A stretch of DNA of 64,000 bases from Bacteroidales bacterium (GTDB lineage Bacteria; Bacteroidota; Bacteroidia; Bacteroidales; P3). Shown here piece after piece: positions 6,663-15,801 of this stretch (its first letter is position 1; every line of letters starts with the position of its first letter). The position numbers and the translations under genes were made by a program. The notes under the pieces were generated by a model, which worked only from the letters and a program-made list of their open reading frames with translations, did no database searches and was not told the DNA's origin. The stretch is taken from contig JAFUGA010000018.1 in the NCBI GenBank assembly GCA_017469625.1, forward strand, positions 1-64,000, given 5' to 3'.

Positions 6663-8846
6663 TTATTTAGAGGTTTTGTTGGTGGTGTAGGTTTGGAGAA
6701 GTTGGAAGATTTGTTCGCCATATTTTTCCGCTGTTTTCTCCCCTATTCCTTTTATCTTCAAGAGGTCTTTCTTTGATGTTGGCAATGAATTTGTTATGCC
6801 TATCAAACCAACAGTAGATATTATGGTGTAGGCTGGTAGATTATTATCTTTGGATTCTTGTTTTCGCCATTCTTTCAACAAATTAAACAGTTCTTCATCT
6901 GCAATATCCGTCTGTGAAAGTTTGTCTTCAGTTTTCTTAGTAGTTTTTGCCTTAGTTTTATTTTGTTTAGAATTTTTAGAACTGTCATCTACAACAGAAT
7001 TCAACTCAATATCAGTGCCTTGTGCTATGAGATTATTTTTATAATTCAAATATTTAATAATGTCAAACTCTTTTTCATCAAAAAAACTTAACATCCTATG
7101 TTTCAATTCCTTTTCTATAGAAATCTTAACTATAAGTTCATTGAATTTTTTGTTATCCGCACTATTATCAAGTTCCACATCAATCAAACCAAACACGATT
7201 TTATTCACCGTATCCAACTTTTCCAAAAAGTAAATCTTTGCACTGTTTGAACGTTTTAAAATACTGTCAATCTTGTATTTATAATCCGTATTCTGTTGTT
7301 TTACCTTTGTAATGTACTCCCTATATTTCAAATCAACCTTTTCAACATCTTCAGCATATTCTTTGCACAAATCTATAACAGAAGAGGATATTGTAGGAAA
7401 AACTTTATAAATAGTTGTACTACAAAAAGTTTGCAAATTTTTTATAAGAATACTTAACTCCGAAAAATCAAATATAGAGATAATATTTTCTATAACAAAA
7501 TCTTCGTTGGCTTGTTGTAAGTCATTGTTATTAGGAGTATTAGCCAAAGCATTTTCATTGAAAAGTTTTATTCTATCATCAAATTTCACAGAAGAAGAAT
7601 TGAAGGGTTCAGACAAAAGCAAGCCATCTAAAGAACGGCAACGAGAGAGTGCAACATAAACTTGTCCGTGCGAAAATGCTTTGTTTGAGTTGATTATGGC
7701 TTTATCAAAGGTCAGCCCTTGCGATTTGTGTATGGTTATAGCCCAAGCCAATTTTACAGGAAATTGAGAAAAATAGCCCTTAACTTCAACTTTTATGCTC
7801 TTTGTTTGTTTATCCATAGAGTACTCATAGTTCTGCCAAGTGTATTTGAAAACAACGATTTCTTCTTCATTATCAGGGCATTTCACTTTTAGAAAATCAT
7901 CATCTAAAACAGTAATTACACCTATTTTTCCATTGTAATACCTTGGTTTTTCGATGTTTTCCTTGCCCGAATAGTCGTTTTTCAGAAACATAACTTGAGC
8001 CCCAACTTTCAGCCTTAGATACTCAACATTTGGAAAAGAATTCTCTGTAAACGAACCTTCAATTTCTGCTTTGTAAGTCTTTTCTTTGCCCTTTAATTCA
8101 CTGAGTTTGTTTTTGTTAATTTCATCTACTTGGCTATTATGTGAGCAAAGAACTATGTAATTCTTTGGAATATCATCTAAAATATTCGGTTTGTAGCATT
8201 CATTCAACCGTTCTATGCTTGTGGAAGAAAGATTTTTTGTTCTAATATCGTTTAAAATATTGATAAAATCAGACTCTTTTTGTCTGTAAATATTTTGTAA
8301 CGTTATAGTTATGTAGTTTGATTCAAGTAAGGCCTTTGATGAAAAAAAGTAAATATTGTTGTAGTATTGCAAAAGTATATTTTCTTCAAAATCAGTAGCA
8401 ATAGGCGGTAGTTGATTAAGGTCGCCAATGAGTAGAAGTTGCACTCCACCAAAGGGTTTGTTTCTTGCGTTTCGCCGAAACTTCCTAAGAATAACGTCTA
8501 TCTCATCAAGAATATCGCACCTTACCATAGAAATTTCGTCTATTATTATAAGGTCAAGGCTACGTATTAAATCTATTTTGTGTTTTGCAAATTTGCGAGT
8601 TTCTAATACTGCTCCTGGAAAATAAGGGTGAAAAGGTAACTGAAAAAAAGAATGTATAGTCATTCCACCTGCTTGCAAAGCCGCAACGCCTGTAGGTGCC
8701 AAAACGACAAAACGTTTTTTCAACCTTTCAGAAAGACTTTTCAAAAAGGTGGTTTTGCCTGTACCAGCCTTGCCCGTAAGAAAAATATTTCTGTTGGTTG
8801 TCTGTAAAAATTGGAATGCTAAATCAAGTTCTTTATTTTCTGACAT
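6663..8846 (-). CDS. Pif1/RecD2-like SF1 helicase with C-terminal HRDC-like domain
   Basis: 727 residues. A superfamily 1B DNA helicase core occupies about the first 430 residues: Walker A GKAGTGKTTF near residue 25, Walker B IIIDEIS near 98, GDLNQLPPIA near 143, the late motif AITIHKSQGLTFDKA, and VYVALSRCRSLDGL. The last 80 residues (LPTSKKDLLKIKGIGEKTAEKYG) form a helix-hairpin-helix/HRDC-like DNA-binding end. Such proteins unwind DNA 5' to 3' and are common single-copy genes in Bacteroidota, probably in repair and replication restart. The middle part (430-640) is low-complexity and charged. A repeat array flanks each end of the gene. Confidence 0.85.
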   Translation of the reverse strand: MSENKELDLAFQFLQTTNRNIFLTGKAGTGKTTFLKSLSERLKKRFVVLAPTGVAALQAGGMTIHSFFQLPFHPYFPGAVLETRKFAKHKIDLIRSLDLIIIDEISMVRCDILDEIDVILRKFRRNARNKPFGGVQLLLIGDLNQLPPIATDFEENILLQYYNNIYFFSSKALLESNYITITLQNIYRQKESDFINILNDIRTKNLSSTSIERLNECYKPNILDDIPKNYIVLCSHNSQVDEINKNKLSELKGKEKTYKAEIEGSFTENSFPNVEYLRLKVGAQVMFLKNDYSGKENIEKPRYYNGKIGVITVLDDDFLKVKCPDNEEEIVVFKYTWQNYEYSMDKQTKSIKVEVKGYFSQFPVKLAWAITIHKSQGLTFDKAIINSNKAFSHGQVYVALSRCRSLDGLLLSEPFNSSSVKFDDRIKLFNENALANTPNNNDLQQANEDFVIENIISIFDFSELSILIKNLQTFCSTTIYKVFPTISSSVIDLCKEYAEDVEKVDLKYREYITKVKQQNTDYKYKIDSILKRSNSAKIYFLEKLDTVNKIVFGLIDVELDNSADNKKFNELIVKISIEKELKHRMLSFFDEKEFDIIKYLNYKNNLIAQGTDIELNSVVDDSSKNSKQNKTKAKTTKKTEDKLSQTDIADEELFNLLKEWRKQESKDNNLPAYTIISTVGLIGITNSLPTSKKDLLKIKGIGEKTAEKYGEQIFQLLQTYTTNKTSK

Positions 8847-8875
8847 CTGAAAAATAAAACAAAATATTACTGTAG

Positions 8876-8960
8876 TGAAACTTTGTTTTAAAAGACTAAA
8901 ACTTTGTTTTAGAAAAATAGAACTTGATTCTAAAAAATTAAAACAAAGTTTTAGTTAAAC
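8876..8960. repeat. 21-bp-period repeat array
   Basis: About four units with cores CTTTG, CTTTG, CTTGA and CAAAG. They lie between the helicase start and the end of the transketolase operon, both on the minus strand. Confidence 0.8.
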
Positions 8961-8978
8961 ACAATAATATTATAAAGA

Positions 8979-9932
8979 TTATTTTCTTTCTATTGCTTTC
9001 TTTACAGCAAGCACTATATGTTCTGTATCCAAACCATATTTTGTCATAAGTTCCATAGGTTTGCCAGATTCACCAAAGGTGTCATCTACTCCTATATATT
9101 CCATAGGTGCAGGATAGTTTCTTGCCAAAAGTTGTGCGATACTGTCTGCAAGACCACCGTTATACATGTGTTCTTCGCAAGCCACAACACAACCTGTCTT
9201 CTTTACAGAAGAAAGGATAGCCTCGTTGTCCAAAGGTTTTATAGTATGTATGTTTATAACCTCTGCACTTATACCCTCTTTTTCAAGTTCTGCTGCTGCC
9301 TGAATAGATGGCCAAACCAAATGACCTGTAGCTATTATGCTGACATCTTTTCCCCCGTTGAGCATAAGGGCTTTACCTATCTCAAAAGGAGTATCTTCTG
9401 TAAGGAATACAGGAACTTTTGGTCTACCATAACGAAGATAAACAGGACCATTGTAACGTGCTGCTGCAACGGTTGCTTGCTTTGTTTGAGTATGGTCGCA
9501 CGGATTGATAACCACCATATTTGGCAACATTTTCATTAGTCCTATATCTTCAAGTATTTGATGTGTTGCACCATCTTCTCCCAAAGTAAGTCCAGCATGA
9601 GAACCTACTATTTTTACGTTTGTATTAGAATAAGCAACACTTTGTCTTATTTGGTCGTATGTTCTTCCTGTAGAGAAAGCAGCAAAAGAACCTACAAAAG
9701 GAACTTTTCCGCATATAGCCATACCAGATGCTATGCTTATCATATTTGATTCGGCTATACCTACTTCTACAAATCTTTCTGGAAATTCTTTTTGGAACAA
9801 ATCCATTCTTACACTTGGTGTAAGGTCTGCACACAAGGCAACCACGTTTGGATTTTCTCTTGCTGCCAAAACCAAACCTTCTCCAAATCCAGAACGAGTA
9901 TCTTTTTCGCCAAGTATTTTATATTCTTTCAT
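8979..9932 (-). CDS. Transketolase, C-terminal subunit
   Basis: 317 residues, covering the pyrimidine-binding and C-terminal domains of transketolase. Visible motifs are FVEVGIAESNMISIASGMA with the glutamate that activates thiamine diphosphate, SHAGLTLGEDGATHQ, and the C-terminal fold VVACEEHMYNGGL. It should pair with the N-terminal subunit at 11372-12217 to move two-carbon units between sugar phosphates in the non-oxidative pentose phosphate pathway. A vWA protein gene separates the two halves, and the intervening gaps (9 and 23 bases) imply one operon. Confidence 0.88.
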   Translation of the reverse strand: MKEYKILGEKDTRSGFGEGLVLAARENPNVVALCADLTPSVRMDLFQKEFPERFVEVGIAESNMISIASGMAICGKVPFVGSFAAFSTGRTYDQIRQSVAYSNTNVKIVGSHAGLTLGEDGATHQILEDIGLMKMLPNMVVINPCDHTQTKQATVAAARYNGPVYLRYGRPKVPVFLTEDTPFEIGKALMLNGGKDVSIIATGHLVWPSIQAAAELEKEGISAEVINIHTIKPLDNEAILSSVKKTGCVVACEEHMYNGGLADSIAQLLARNYPAPMEYIGVDDTFGESGKPMELMTKYGLDTEHIVLAVKKAIERK

Positions 9933-9941
9933 TTTTTTGTA

Positions 9942-11348
9942 CTATTTATTTTTAGACAAAGAAACATTTGTCGTTTTATTTGATTCTATTTTTATTTCTT
10001 GTATTACAGTGTCAGATGTTTTAAAAGCGTTTTTATCTTTTATTACAATCATATATTCTCCTGGCATAAGTTCAAGAGATTCTTTTATCTTGTTCTCATC
10101 AAGGTTTTTAACCCATTTCGTTTCCTGTTTATCCTTTACGAATAACGCTCCTGTAGTATTGCTGGAGCCTTTATCCAAATGCAAAAATCCAGGAAGAGGA
10201 ATCTCTATGGTAGTAGTAGAACTTTGTCCCACTTCTACGTTTTCCAAATACAAAGGAGGCAAAGAAAGAACCTCAAGGTCGTATTTGCCAACCAAATATC
10301 TATCCTTCTCTCCTATACTTTGAATATTGATTGTTTCCGTTTTTTCTGCTTGTTTTACAATTACTTGATAATTTTTTGCATTAGATGTTTTTGCAGATGA
10401 ATACCTAAGAACCATACTTCCTTGTGGAGTCTGTATAGGTACAATAGTATGAGAACCTGCTTCTATTTTTATGTTTTCTTTTTTTACAGGTGGAATAGTA
10501 TGTACAATAATATCGTAATTAACCAAAGGGTCTAAAGAAAGAGTATCTGAAATCCCTTTCTTGTTGAAAGTATGTACTATGCTGTATTTAAGATTCTTAC
10601 TCTTGGAATCATAGAAAGTAATAGGTATGTTTGTTTCCGTTGTTTCCATGTAAGAGTCTAAAAGATTTATCTGTGCAGTAGTATTGTGAAGTGCTTGTTT
10701 TATAATATTGTTTAGTATCTTTGTGAATTCTACTTCGTTGCTTGCCTCGTAATACAATCCCGCTTGCTCGTAAAAATTCCTCATTCCCTTGCTTATACCT
10801 ATTATAAAGGGTTTGATGAACTTGCCTTTCTTCTGAAGAGATTGGGATACTTCGGCTATATTTCCATCACATTTATCTATATTATCTACTATCATCACAA
10901 CTATATTGCGAGAAAATTTATCCTTTGGAAAGTCTTCCTGAGATTTTTCCAAAGATTTGGTAACAGCAGACGTACCTTTAGGTACCAAAGCCTTGAGTTT
11001 GGCTTTCATAGCATCGGTATTCATTCTATAGAATGGTACTAAAAGGTGAGTATCATCGCAATTCTGAGAACTGTAATCATATTCACTGCCAAAAACACGC
11101 AATGCTACCTCTATGTTCTCTTGTTTTGAAAGAGTATCTGCTATATTTGAAATTAAGGATTGTGTGATTTTTATCTTTGTATCGCTCTGCCATTTCTCGT
11201 ACATGTTATAAGAACAATCCACAATGAAAAGTATTCGTGTCTTTTCACTGACAGAATTTTTTGTAATCTTAACCCCTTTTTGCGAAAATGCACAAAAAGA
11301 GATTAGTATCATAAATATAACAAGAAATGTTTTCTTTGAGTGAAACAT
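9942..11348 (-). CDS. Secreted von Willebrand factor A domain protein
   Basis: About 468 residues from the ATG at 11348; a TTG three codons upstream is less likely. It has a signal peptide (KKTFLVIFMILISFCAFS), then a vWA domain at roughly 40-220 with the metal-site motif FIVDCSYNMY, where Asn replaces the last Ser of DxSxS. Beta-rich, carboxypeptidase-regulatory-like repeats follow, with recurring patterns such as SMVLRYSS and ALFVKDKQE. It is predicted periplasmic. Its role is unknown; the family often mediates protein-protein contacts at the envelope. Its position between the two transketolase subunit genes is unexpected for an exported protein. Confidence 0.75.
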   Translation of the reverse strand: MFHSKKTFLVIFMILISFCAFSQKGVKITKNSVSEKTRILFIVDCSYNMYEKWQSDTKIKITQSLISNIADTLSKQENIEVALRVFGSEYDYSSQNCDDTHLLVPFYRMNTDAMKAKLKALVPKGTSAVTKSLEKSQEDFPKDKFSRNIVVMIVDNIDKCDGNIAEVSQSLQKKGKFIKPFIIGISKGMRNFYEQAGLYYEASNEVEFTKILNNIIKQALHNTTAQINLLDSYMETTETNIPITFYDSKSKNLKYSIVHTFNKKGISDTLSLDPLVNYDIIVHTIPPVKKENIKIEAGSHTIVPIQTPQGSMVLRYSSAKTSNAKNYQVIVKQAEKTETINIQSIGEKDRYLVGKYDLEVLSLPPLYLENVEVGQSSTTTIEIPLPGFLHLDKGSSNTTGALFVKDKQETKWVKNLDENKIKESLELMPGEYMIVIKDKNAFKTSDTVIQEIKIESNKTTNVSLSKNK

Positions 11349-11371
11349 AATAAACAAAAATCCTATTTATT

Positions 11372-12217
11372 TTAATAATCTCCCAATGTTTCTTTTAGTT
11401 GAGATAAAGCCTTTTCTGCTTGTTCCATGCTTGGTGCTTTTCCGTGCCAACCATTATCATCTTCCATAAAATCGACACCATAACCCATAAGTGTGTGCAT
11501 AAGCAACATAACAGGTTTGCCTTTAAATGCATGGTTTTTACATTCCTGTAAAGTAGCAATAAGTTCTGCCATATTATTGCCATTGCATTCTAAAACGACC
11601 CATTTAAATGCAAGGAATTTGTCTTTTAAACTACTTGAAGCACAAACATTTTCTGTTCTACCATCTATTTGAACGCCATTCATATCTATGATAGATATAA
11701 GATTATCTACTTTATTTGCACCAGCAAACATAGCAGCCTCCCATATTTGACCTTCTTCTATCTCGCCATCGCCGTGAAGAGAATAAACAAGTTTATCATC
11801 TTTGTCCATCTTCTTTGCCAATGCAGAACCTATAGCAACAGACATTCCTTGACCTAAAGAACCTGAAGCAGCACGAACACCAGGCAATTGGCTATGATAA
11901 GAAGGGTGGCCTTGCAAACGTGTTCCAAGTTGTCTAAGAGTTGATAGTTCTTGTACAGGAAAATAACCTCTACGAGCCAAAGCACTATACCAAACAGGGG
12001 CTATATGACCTATACTTAGGAAAAACATATCCTCATTTTTACCTTCACGAGTAAAGTTAGCAGGATTTATATCCATAGTATTGAAATATAGTGCTGTAAA
12101 TAAATCAGCACAACCTAAACTTCCACCTGGGTGTCCTGAAGCACAGGCTGCTATCATTCGTATAACATCTCTTCTTATCTGAGTGGATATGCTTTGTAAT
12201 TTTTCTATATTTTTCAT
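11372..12217 (-). CDS. Transketolase, N-terminal subunit
   Basis: 281 residues forming the diphosphate-binding half of transketolase. GHPGGSLGCAD lies near residue 28, and the thiamine diphosphate motif runs from GDGEIEEGQIWEA (near 150) to IDMNGVQIDG. It complements the C-terminal subunit at 8979-9932. It is the first gene of the operon. A terminator at 12230-12272 lies 13 bases upstream of its start and ends the etf transcript, so this operon probably has its own promoter in the short gap or relies on read-through. Confidence 0.88.
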   Translation of the reverse strand: MKNIEKLQSISTQIRRDVIRMIAACASGHPGGSLGCADLFTALYFNTMDINPANFTREGKNEDMFFLSIGHIAPVWYSALARRGYFPVQELSTLRQLGTRLQGHPSYHSQLPGVRAASGSLGQGMSVAIGSALAKKMDKDDKLVYSLHGDGEIEEGQIWEAAMFAGANKVDNLISIIDMNGVQIDGRTENVCASSSLKDKFLAFKWVVLECNGNNMAELIATLQECKNHAFKGKPVMLLMHTLMGYGVDFMEDDNGWHGKAPSMEQAEKALSQLKETLGDY

Positions 12218-12229
12218 TTTTTATAAAAA

Positions 12230-12272
12230 TAAAATAAAAAGGGTCTGCATACTGTCAAAGTTTGCAAACCCT
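12230..12272 (-). terminator. Terminator after etfA
   Basis: The minus strand reads AGGGTTTGCA, a 13-base loop, TGCAGACCCT, then TTTTTATTTTATTTT. The stem has ten pairs including one G-U. Confidence 0.8.
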
Positions 12273-12283
12273 AAACTTTACAA

Positions 12284-13288
12284 TTATTTTTTCAATTCTT
12301 GTTGTAATTTTTCTGTAAGCAATGGTAGTATTTTGTGTAAATCACCTACTATACCAAGGTCTGCAAGTTGCATAATTGGAGCGTATTTATCTTTGTTTAT
12401 AGCAATGATGTAGTCGCTGGATTCCATACCTGCAACGTGCTGAATAGCACCAGAAATACCGCAAGCCATATACAAGTTTGGTCTTACTGTCTTTCCTGTT
12501 TGTCCTACTTGGCGTTCGTGGTCCATTATACCAGTATCAACCATAGCTCTTGAAGAAGAAACCTCTCCTTTCAATACTTCTGCCAATGCTTCCAATTTTT
12601 TGAAACCTTCTTTGTTTGCAACACCTCTACCACCTGAAACAAGAACTTTTGCTTCTGTAATATCTATGTTGGCTTCTTTCTTTACAGTTTCAAGGACTTT
12701 TACTTTGAACTTGTCTTTGTTGAAGTTTATGTTGCAATCTATTACTTCACCTTTACGGTTAGTATCTTTTGCCATTTTTTGCATAACTCCAGGACGTACT
12801 GTACTCATTTGAGGACGGTGATTAGGGCAAACGATAGTAGCCATCAAGTTTCCACCGAAAGCAGGACGAGTACTCCAAAGTTCTTTATCTTCTTCGTTTA
12901 TCTCAAGTTTTGTACAGTCTGCTGTAAGACCTGTATTTACTCTTGCAGAAACTCTTGGACCAAGGTCCCTACCTATAGTTGTAGAACCTATAAGAACGAT
13001 AGATGGTTTTCTGTCGTTTATCAATTGAGCTATTGCTTGAGTATAAGGTTCTGTAGTATAAACAGCCAAAGACTCGTCTTCAACCAAAAGAACTTTATCT
13101 GCACCGTAAGCAATCAAATCATTGGCTTGAGATTTTATGTTATGACCTAAAAACATAGCATATACCTCTTGTCCCAAGTTGTCTGCTAATTCTCTTGCTT
13201 TTCCCAAAAGTTCCAAACCTACGTTTTGTATTTTGCCTTCTCTTTGTTCAACAAATACAAATATATTTTTATAATCTTCTTTATTCAT
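12284..13288 (-). CDS. etfA: Electron transfer flavoprotein, alpha subunit
   Basis: 334 residues. The C-terminal FAD domain is clear: VLVSGGRGV near residue 205, GQTGKTVRPNLYMACGISGA near 265, and AINKDKYAPIMQLADLGIVGD near 300. EtfA binds FAD and, with EtfB, passes electrons from or to acyl-CoA dehydrogenase. It is the third gene of bcd-etfB-etfA, 65 bases after etfB and followed by a terminator. With butyryl-CoA dehydrogenase, the pair may bifurcate electrons from NADH to crotonyl-CoA and ferredoxin, as known for clostridial Bcd-Etf; that activity is inferred from gene order. Confidence 0.9.
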   Translation of the reverse strand: MNKEDYKNIFVFVEQREGKIQNVGLELLGKARELADNLGQEVYAMFLGHNIKSQANDLIAYGADKVLLVEDESLAVYTTEPYTQAIAQLINDRKPSIVLIGSTTIGRDLGPRVSARVNTGLTADCTKLEINEEDKELWSTRPAFGGNLMATIVCPNHRPQMSTVRPGVMQKMAKDTNRKGEVIDCNINFNKDKFKVKVLETVKKEANIDITEAKVLVSGGRGVANKEGFKKLEALAEVLKGEVSSSRAMVDTGIMDHERQVGQTGKTVRPNLYMACGISGAIQHVAGMESSDYIIAINKDKYAPIMQLADLGIVGDLHKILPLLTEKLQQELKK

Positions 13289-13353
13289 TTCAATCTAAAT
13301 TATTATTTTAACAACATAGTAAAAGTACTCACTCTATTAAAAGTACTTCATCA

Positions 13354-14136
13354 TTATATGATATGTTTTTCTTTAAGTTTGTTAATGATTAAATTTACAG
13401 CCTCTTCTGTTTCTACTTCAAATACTTCACCTTGTCCTTTAACGGCTTTTGCGAAAGATTTCTTAACGTTTGTAGGTGAGCCTTTCTTTCCAAGTTTTTC
13501 TTCTTCTACCTTTATATTATCTACGTTCCAAACTTCTATTTCTTTGTCATAACATTCTACTATACCGCTTACAGTCATATAACGTGGTTTGTAAGAAGAT
13601 GCTAACACACTTACCAAACAAGGCATATCTACTTGTACCATTTGATAACCGTCTTCCAATTGTTTCTTTATTGTAAGAGTTTTATTGCCATCAAATTTAC
13701 AATCTTCCAAATATGTTACTTGAGGTATATCAAGGTGTTCTGCAAGTTCAGGACCTACTTGTGCAGTATCGCCATCTATAGCCTGACGACCGGTAATAAC
13801 AAGGTCATATCCCAATTCTTTCAATGCACCACTAAGAGCGTATGATGTTGCCAAAGTATCTGCACCACCCAATTTTCTATCCGTAAGAAGTATAGCACGG
13901 TCTGCACCCATTGCTATAGATTCTCTAAGTATAGCCTCTGCTTGAGGTAATCCCATAGTGATAACAGTAACTTTTGCACCAAATTCGTCTTTCAATCTAA
14001 GAGCCAATTCCAAACCACCTTTATCATCTGGATTCATAATAGATGGAACGCCTTCTCTTATCAATGTACCAGTCTTTGGGTCTATCTTAACCTCAGTTGT
14101 ATCAGGTACTTGCTTTATACAAACTACTATATTCAT
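13354..14136 (-). CDS. etfB: Electron transfer flavoprotein, beta subunit
   Basis: 260 residues, the usual EtfB length. It starts MNIVVCIKQVPDT and contains VITGRQAIDGDTAQVGPELAE (about residues 114-134), the nucleotide-binding signature of the family. In bifurcating Etf this subunit holds the second FAD in place of AMP; which applies here is not decided by what I can see. It lies 28 bases after bcd in the same orientation and should be cotranscribed with it. Confidence 0.9.
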   Translation of the reverse strand: MNIVVCIKQVPDTTEVKIDPKTGTLIREGVPSIMNPDDKGGLELALRLKDEFGAKVTVITMGLPQAEAILRESIAMGADRAILLTDRKLGGADTLATSYALSGALKELGYDLVITGRQAIDGDTAQVGPELAEHLDIPQVTYLEDCKFDGNKTLTIKKQLEDGYQMVQVDMPCLVSVLASSYKPRYMTVSGIVECYDKEIEVWNVDNIKVEEEKLGKKGSPTNVKKSFAKAVKGQGEVFEVETEEAVNLIINKLKEKHII

Positions 14137-14164
14137 ATTATTTATTTCTAATTTCTTTTTTTGA

Positions 14165-15304
14165 TTATTTTAATAATTGACCTGCTATAACCATACGTTG
14201 AACTTCAGATGTTCCTTCATAGATTTCTGTGATTTTTGCATCACGGAACATTCTTTCAACAGGGTATTCTCTTGTGTATCCGTAACCACCGTGGAATTGA
14301 ATAGCCTTTGTAGTCATCTCCATAGCAGTTTCTGCACAGTAAAGTTTTGCCATAGAAGCATCTTTTGAGAAAGGAAGTCCATTATCTACTTTATATGCTG
14401 CACTTCTTACTAATAGTCTTGCAGCGTTTATTTTTGTTTCCATATTAGCCAATTGGAACTGAGTATTTTGGAACTGACCTATTGCTCTGCCAAATTGTTT
14501 TCTTTCTTTAACATATTTTACGGTTTCGTTCATAGCTCCTTCTGCTATACCCAAAGCCTGAGATGCTATACCCAAACGACCTCCGTCAAGGGTAATCATA
14601 GCAATCTTAAATCCCTTACCTTCTTTTCCTAATATGTTTTCCTTAGGTACTTCACAGTTTTCCATTATCAACTCGCAAGTAGCAGAACCTCTAATACCAA
14701 GTTTTTTCTCTTTCTTTCCAACAGAAAAACCTTTGAAATCTCTTTCTACTATGAAAGCGGATATACCTTTAGTTCCAAGAGATTTATCTGTCATAGCAAA
14801 TATAATATAAACATTTGCATAAGAAGCATTTGTAATAAATATCTTGCTACCGTTTAGTATCCATTTATCACCAGCATCTACAGCAGTAGTTTGTTGCATA
14901 GCAGCATCTGTACCTGCGTTTGGTTCTGTTAGACCAAAAGCACCAATCCATTCACCTGAAGCAAGTTTAGGCAAATATTTTTGTTTTTGTTCTTCTGTTC
15001 CAAATTCCAAAATAGGATGAGCACACAAAGAAGTGTGAGCAGAAACAATTACGCCTGTAGTTGCACAAACTTTTGATAATTCTTCAACAGCCATAGAATA
15101 CATTTGAGTAGTACCGCCTTGACCTCCATATTGTTTAGGAATAGGAATACCCATAAGACCTATTTTACTCATTTTCTCTACGGTTTCCATTGGAAAACGT
15201 TCTTGTTCATCAACTTCTGCAGCCAATGGTTTTACCTCTGTTTCTGCAAATTCTCTAACCATTTGCAGAAATAATTGTTCTTGTTTAGTTAAACTGAAAT
15301 CCAT
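14165..15304 (-). CDS. bcd: Short-chain acyl-CoA dehydrogenase, probably butyryl-CoA dehydrogenase
   Basis: 379 residues, the standard length. It contains the FAD/substrate motif GAFGLTEPNAGTDA, IGQFQNTQFQLANMETKI, and the C-terminal YEGTSEVQRMVI, where Glu363 aligns with the catalytic base of short- and medium-chain enzymes. It reduces crotonyl-CoA to butyryl-CoA in butyrate formation when coupled to EtfAB. Its place ahead of etfB-etfA and the ptb gene at 47 kb support the butyrate role. A -7 box (15360-15353) and a palindrome (15412-15425) precede it. Confidence 0.85.
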   Translation of the reverse strand: MDFSLTKQEQLFLQMVREFAETEVKPLAAEVDEQERFPMETVEKMSKIGLMGIPIPKQYGGQGGTTQMYSMAVEELSKVCATTGVIVSAHTSLCAHPILEFGTEEQKQKYLPKLASGEWIGAFGLTEPNAGTDAAMQQTTAVDAGDKWILNGSKIFITNASYANVYIIFAMTDKSLGTKGISAFIVERDFKGFSVGKKEKKLGIRGSATCELIMENCEVPKENILGKEGKGFKIAMITLDGGRLGIASQALGIAEGAMNETVKYVKERKQFGRAIGQFQNTQFQLANMETKINAARLLVRSAAYKVDNGLPFSKDASMAKLYCAETAMEMTTKAIQFHGGYGYTREYPVERMFRDAKITEIYEGTSEVQRMVIAGQLLK

Positions 15305-15352
15305 TATTTCTTATTTTTAATTATTTATATTATTATCTTTTAAATTAAAGCA

Positions 15353-15360
15353 CAAAATTA
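15353..15360 (-). promoter_or_regulatory. -7 box of the bcd-etfBA operon
   Basis: The minus strand reads TAATTTTG, with TTG-rich sequence about 20 bases upstream. The leader would be about 45 bases. Confidence 0.55.
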
Positions 15361-15411
15361 CTAAAAAAATATTAAAAAACAAGTATATTATCCTAATAAA
15401 ATACACAAGCC

Positions 15412-15425
15412 TGTTAATATTAACA
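15412..15425. promoter_or_regulatory. 14-bp perfect palindrome upstream of the bcd promoter
   Basis: TGTTAATATTAACA lies about 50 bases upstream of the -7 box. The GTTAA/TTAAC arms resemble a Rex operator (TTGTTAANNNNTTAACAA), but the spacer is two bases shorter. Confidence 0.35.
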
Positions 15426-15534
15426 ATTATTTTTTGTAAATTTTAACTCTTTTCTCCCCTATTTTATATCAATTTTTTACTCCAAAACCCCACCAAAAAC
15501 GATTTTTTATTTCATTATAATAAAACTTTTACTC

Positions 15535-15740
15535 TCTTTTTCTAAAACTTTATTCTACGCTCACGAAACTTTGTTTTAATTTTCTATCTCTTTGTTTTAA
15601 TTTCGTAGAACTTCGTTTTAGAATTCTATCTCTTCGTTTTAATTTCATTAAAATAAGTTTCACGCTCGCAAAACTTTGTTTCGCTCGTGTGTAACTTTGT
15701 TTTAGAAAAATAAAACGAAGTTTCGCTTTATGAAAAACTT
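15535..15740. repeat. 21-bp-period repeat array
   Basis: Roughly nine units, mostly with CTTTG or CTTCG cores, between the bcd promoter region and the 3' end of the S9 peptidase gene. The remainder of the gap (15305-15534) holds the bcd promoter, the palindrome and AT-rich DNA without ORFs. Confidence 0.85.
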
Positions 15741-15801
15741 CGTCTTGTGGTAAAATATATAAAATTGTAATTAAAAAAAAGTGAAAAACTTTTCTGTAGA
15801 A

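Noticed and set aside
6446-6721. 91-codon minus-strand frame
   Set aside because: It overlaps the end of the helicase gene and the repeat array and is repeat-derived.
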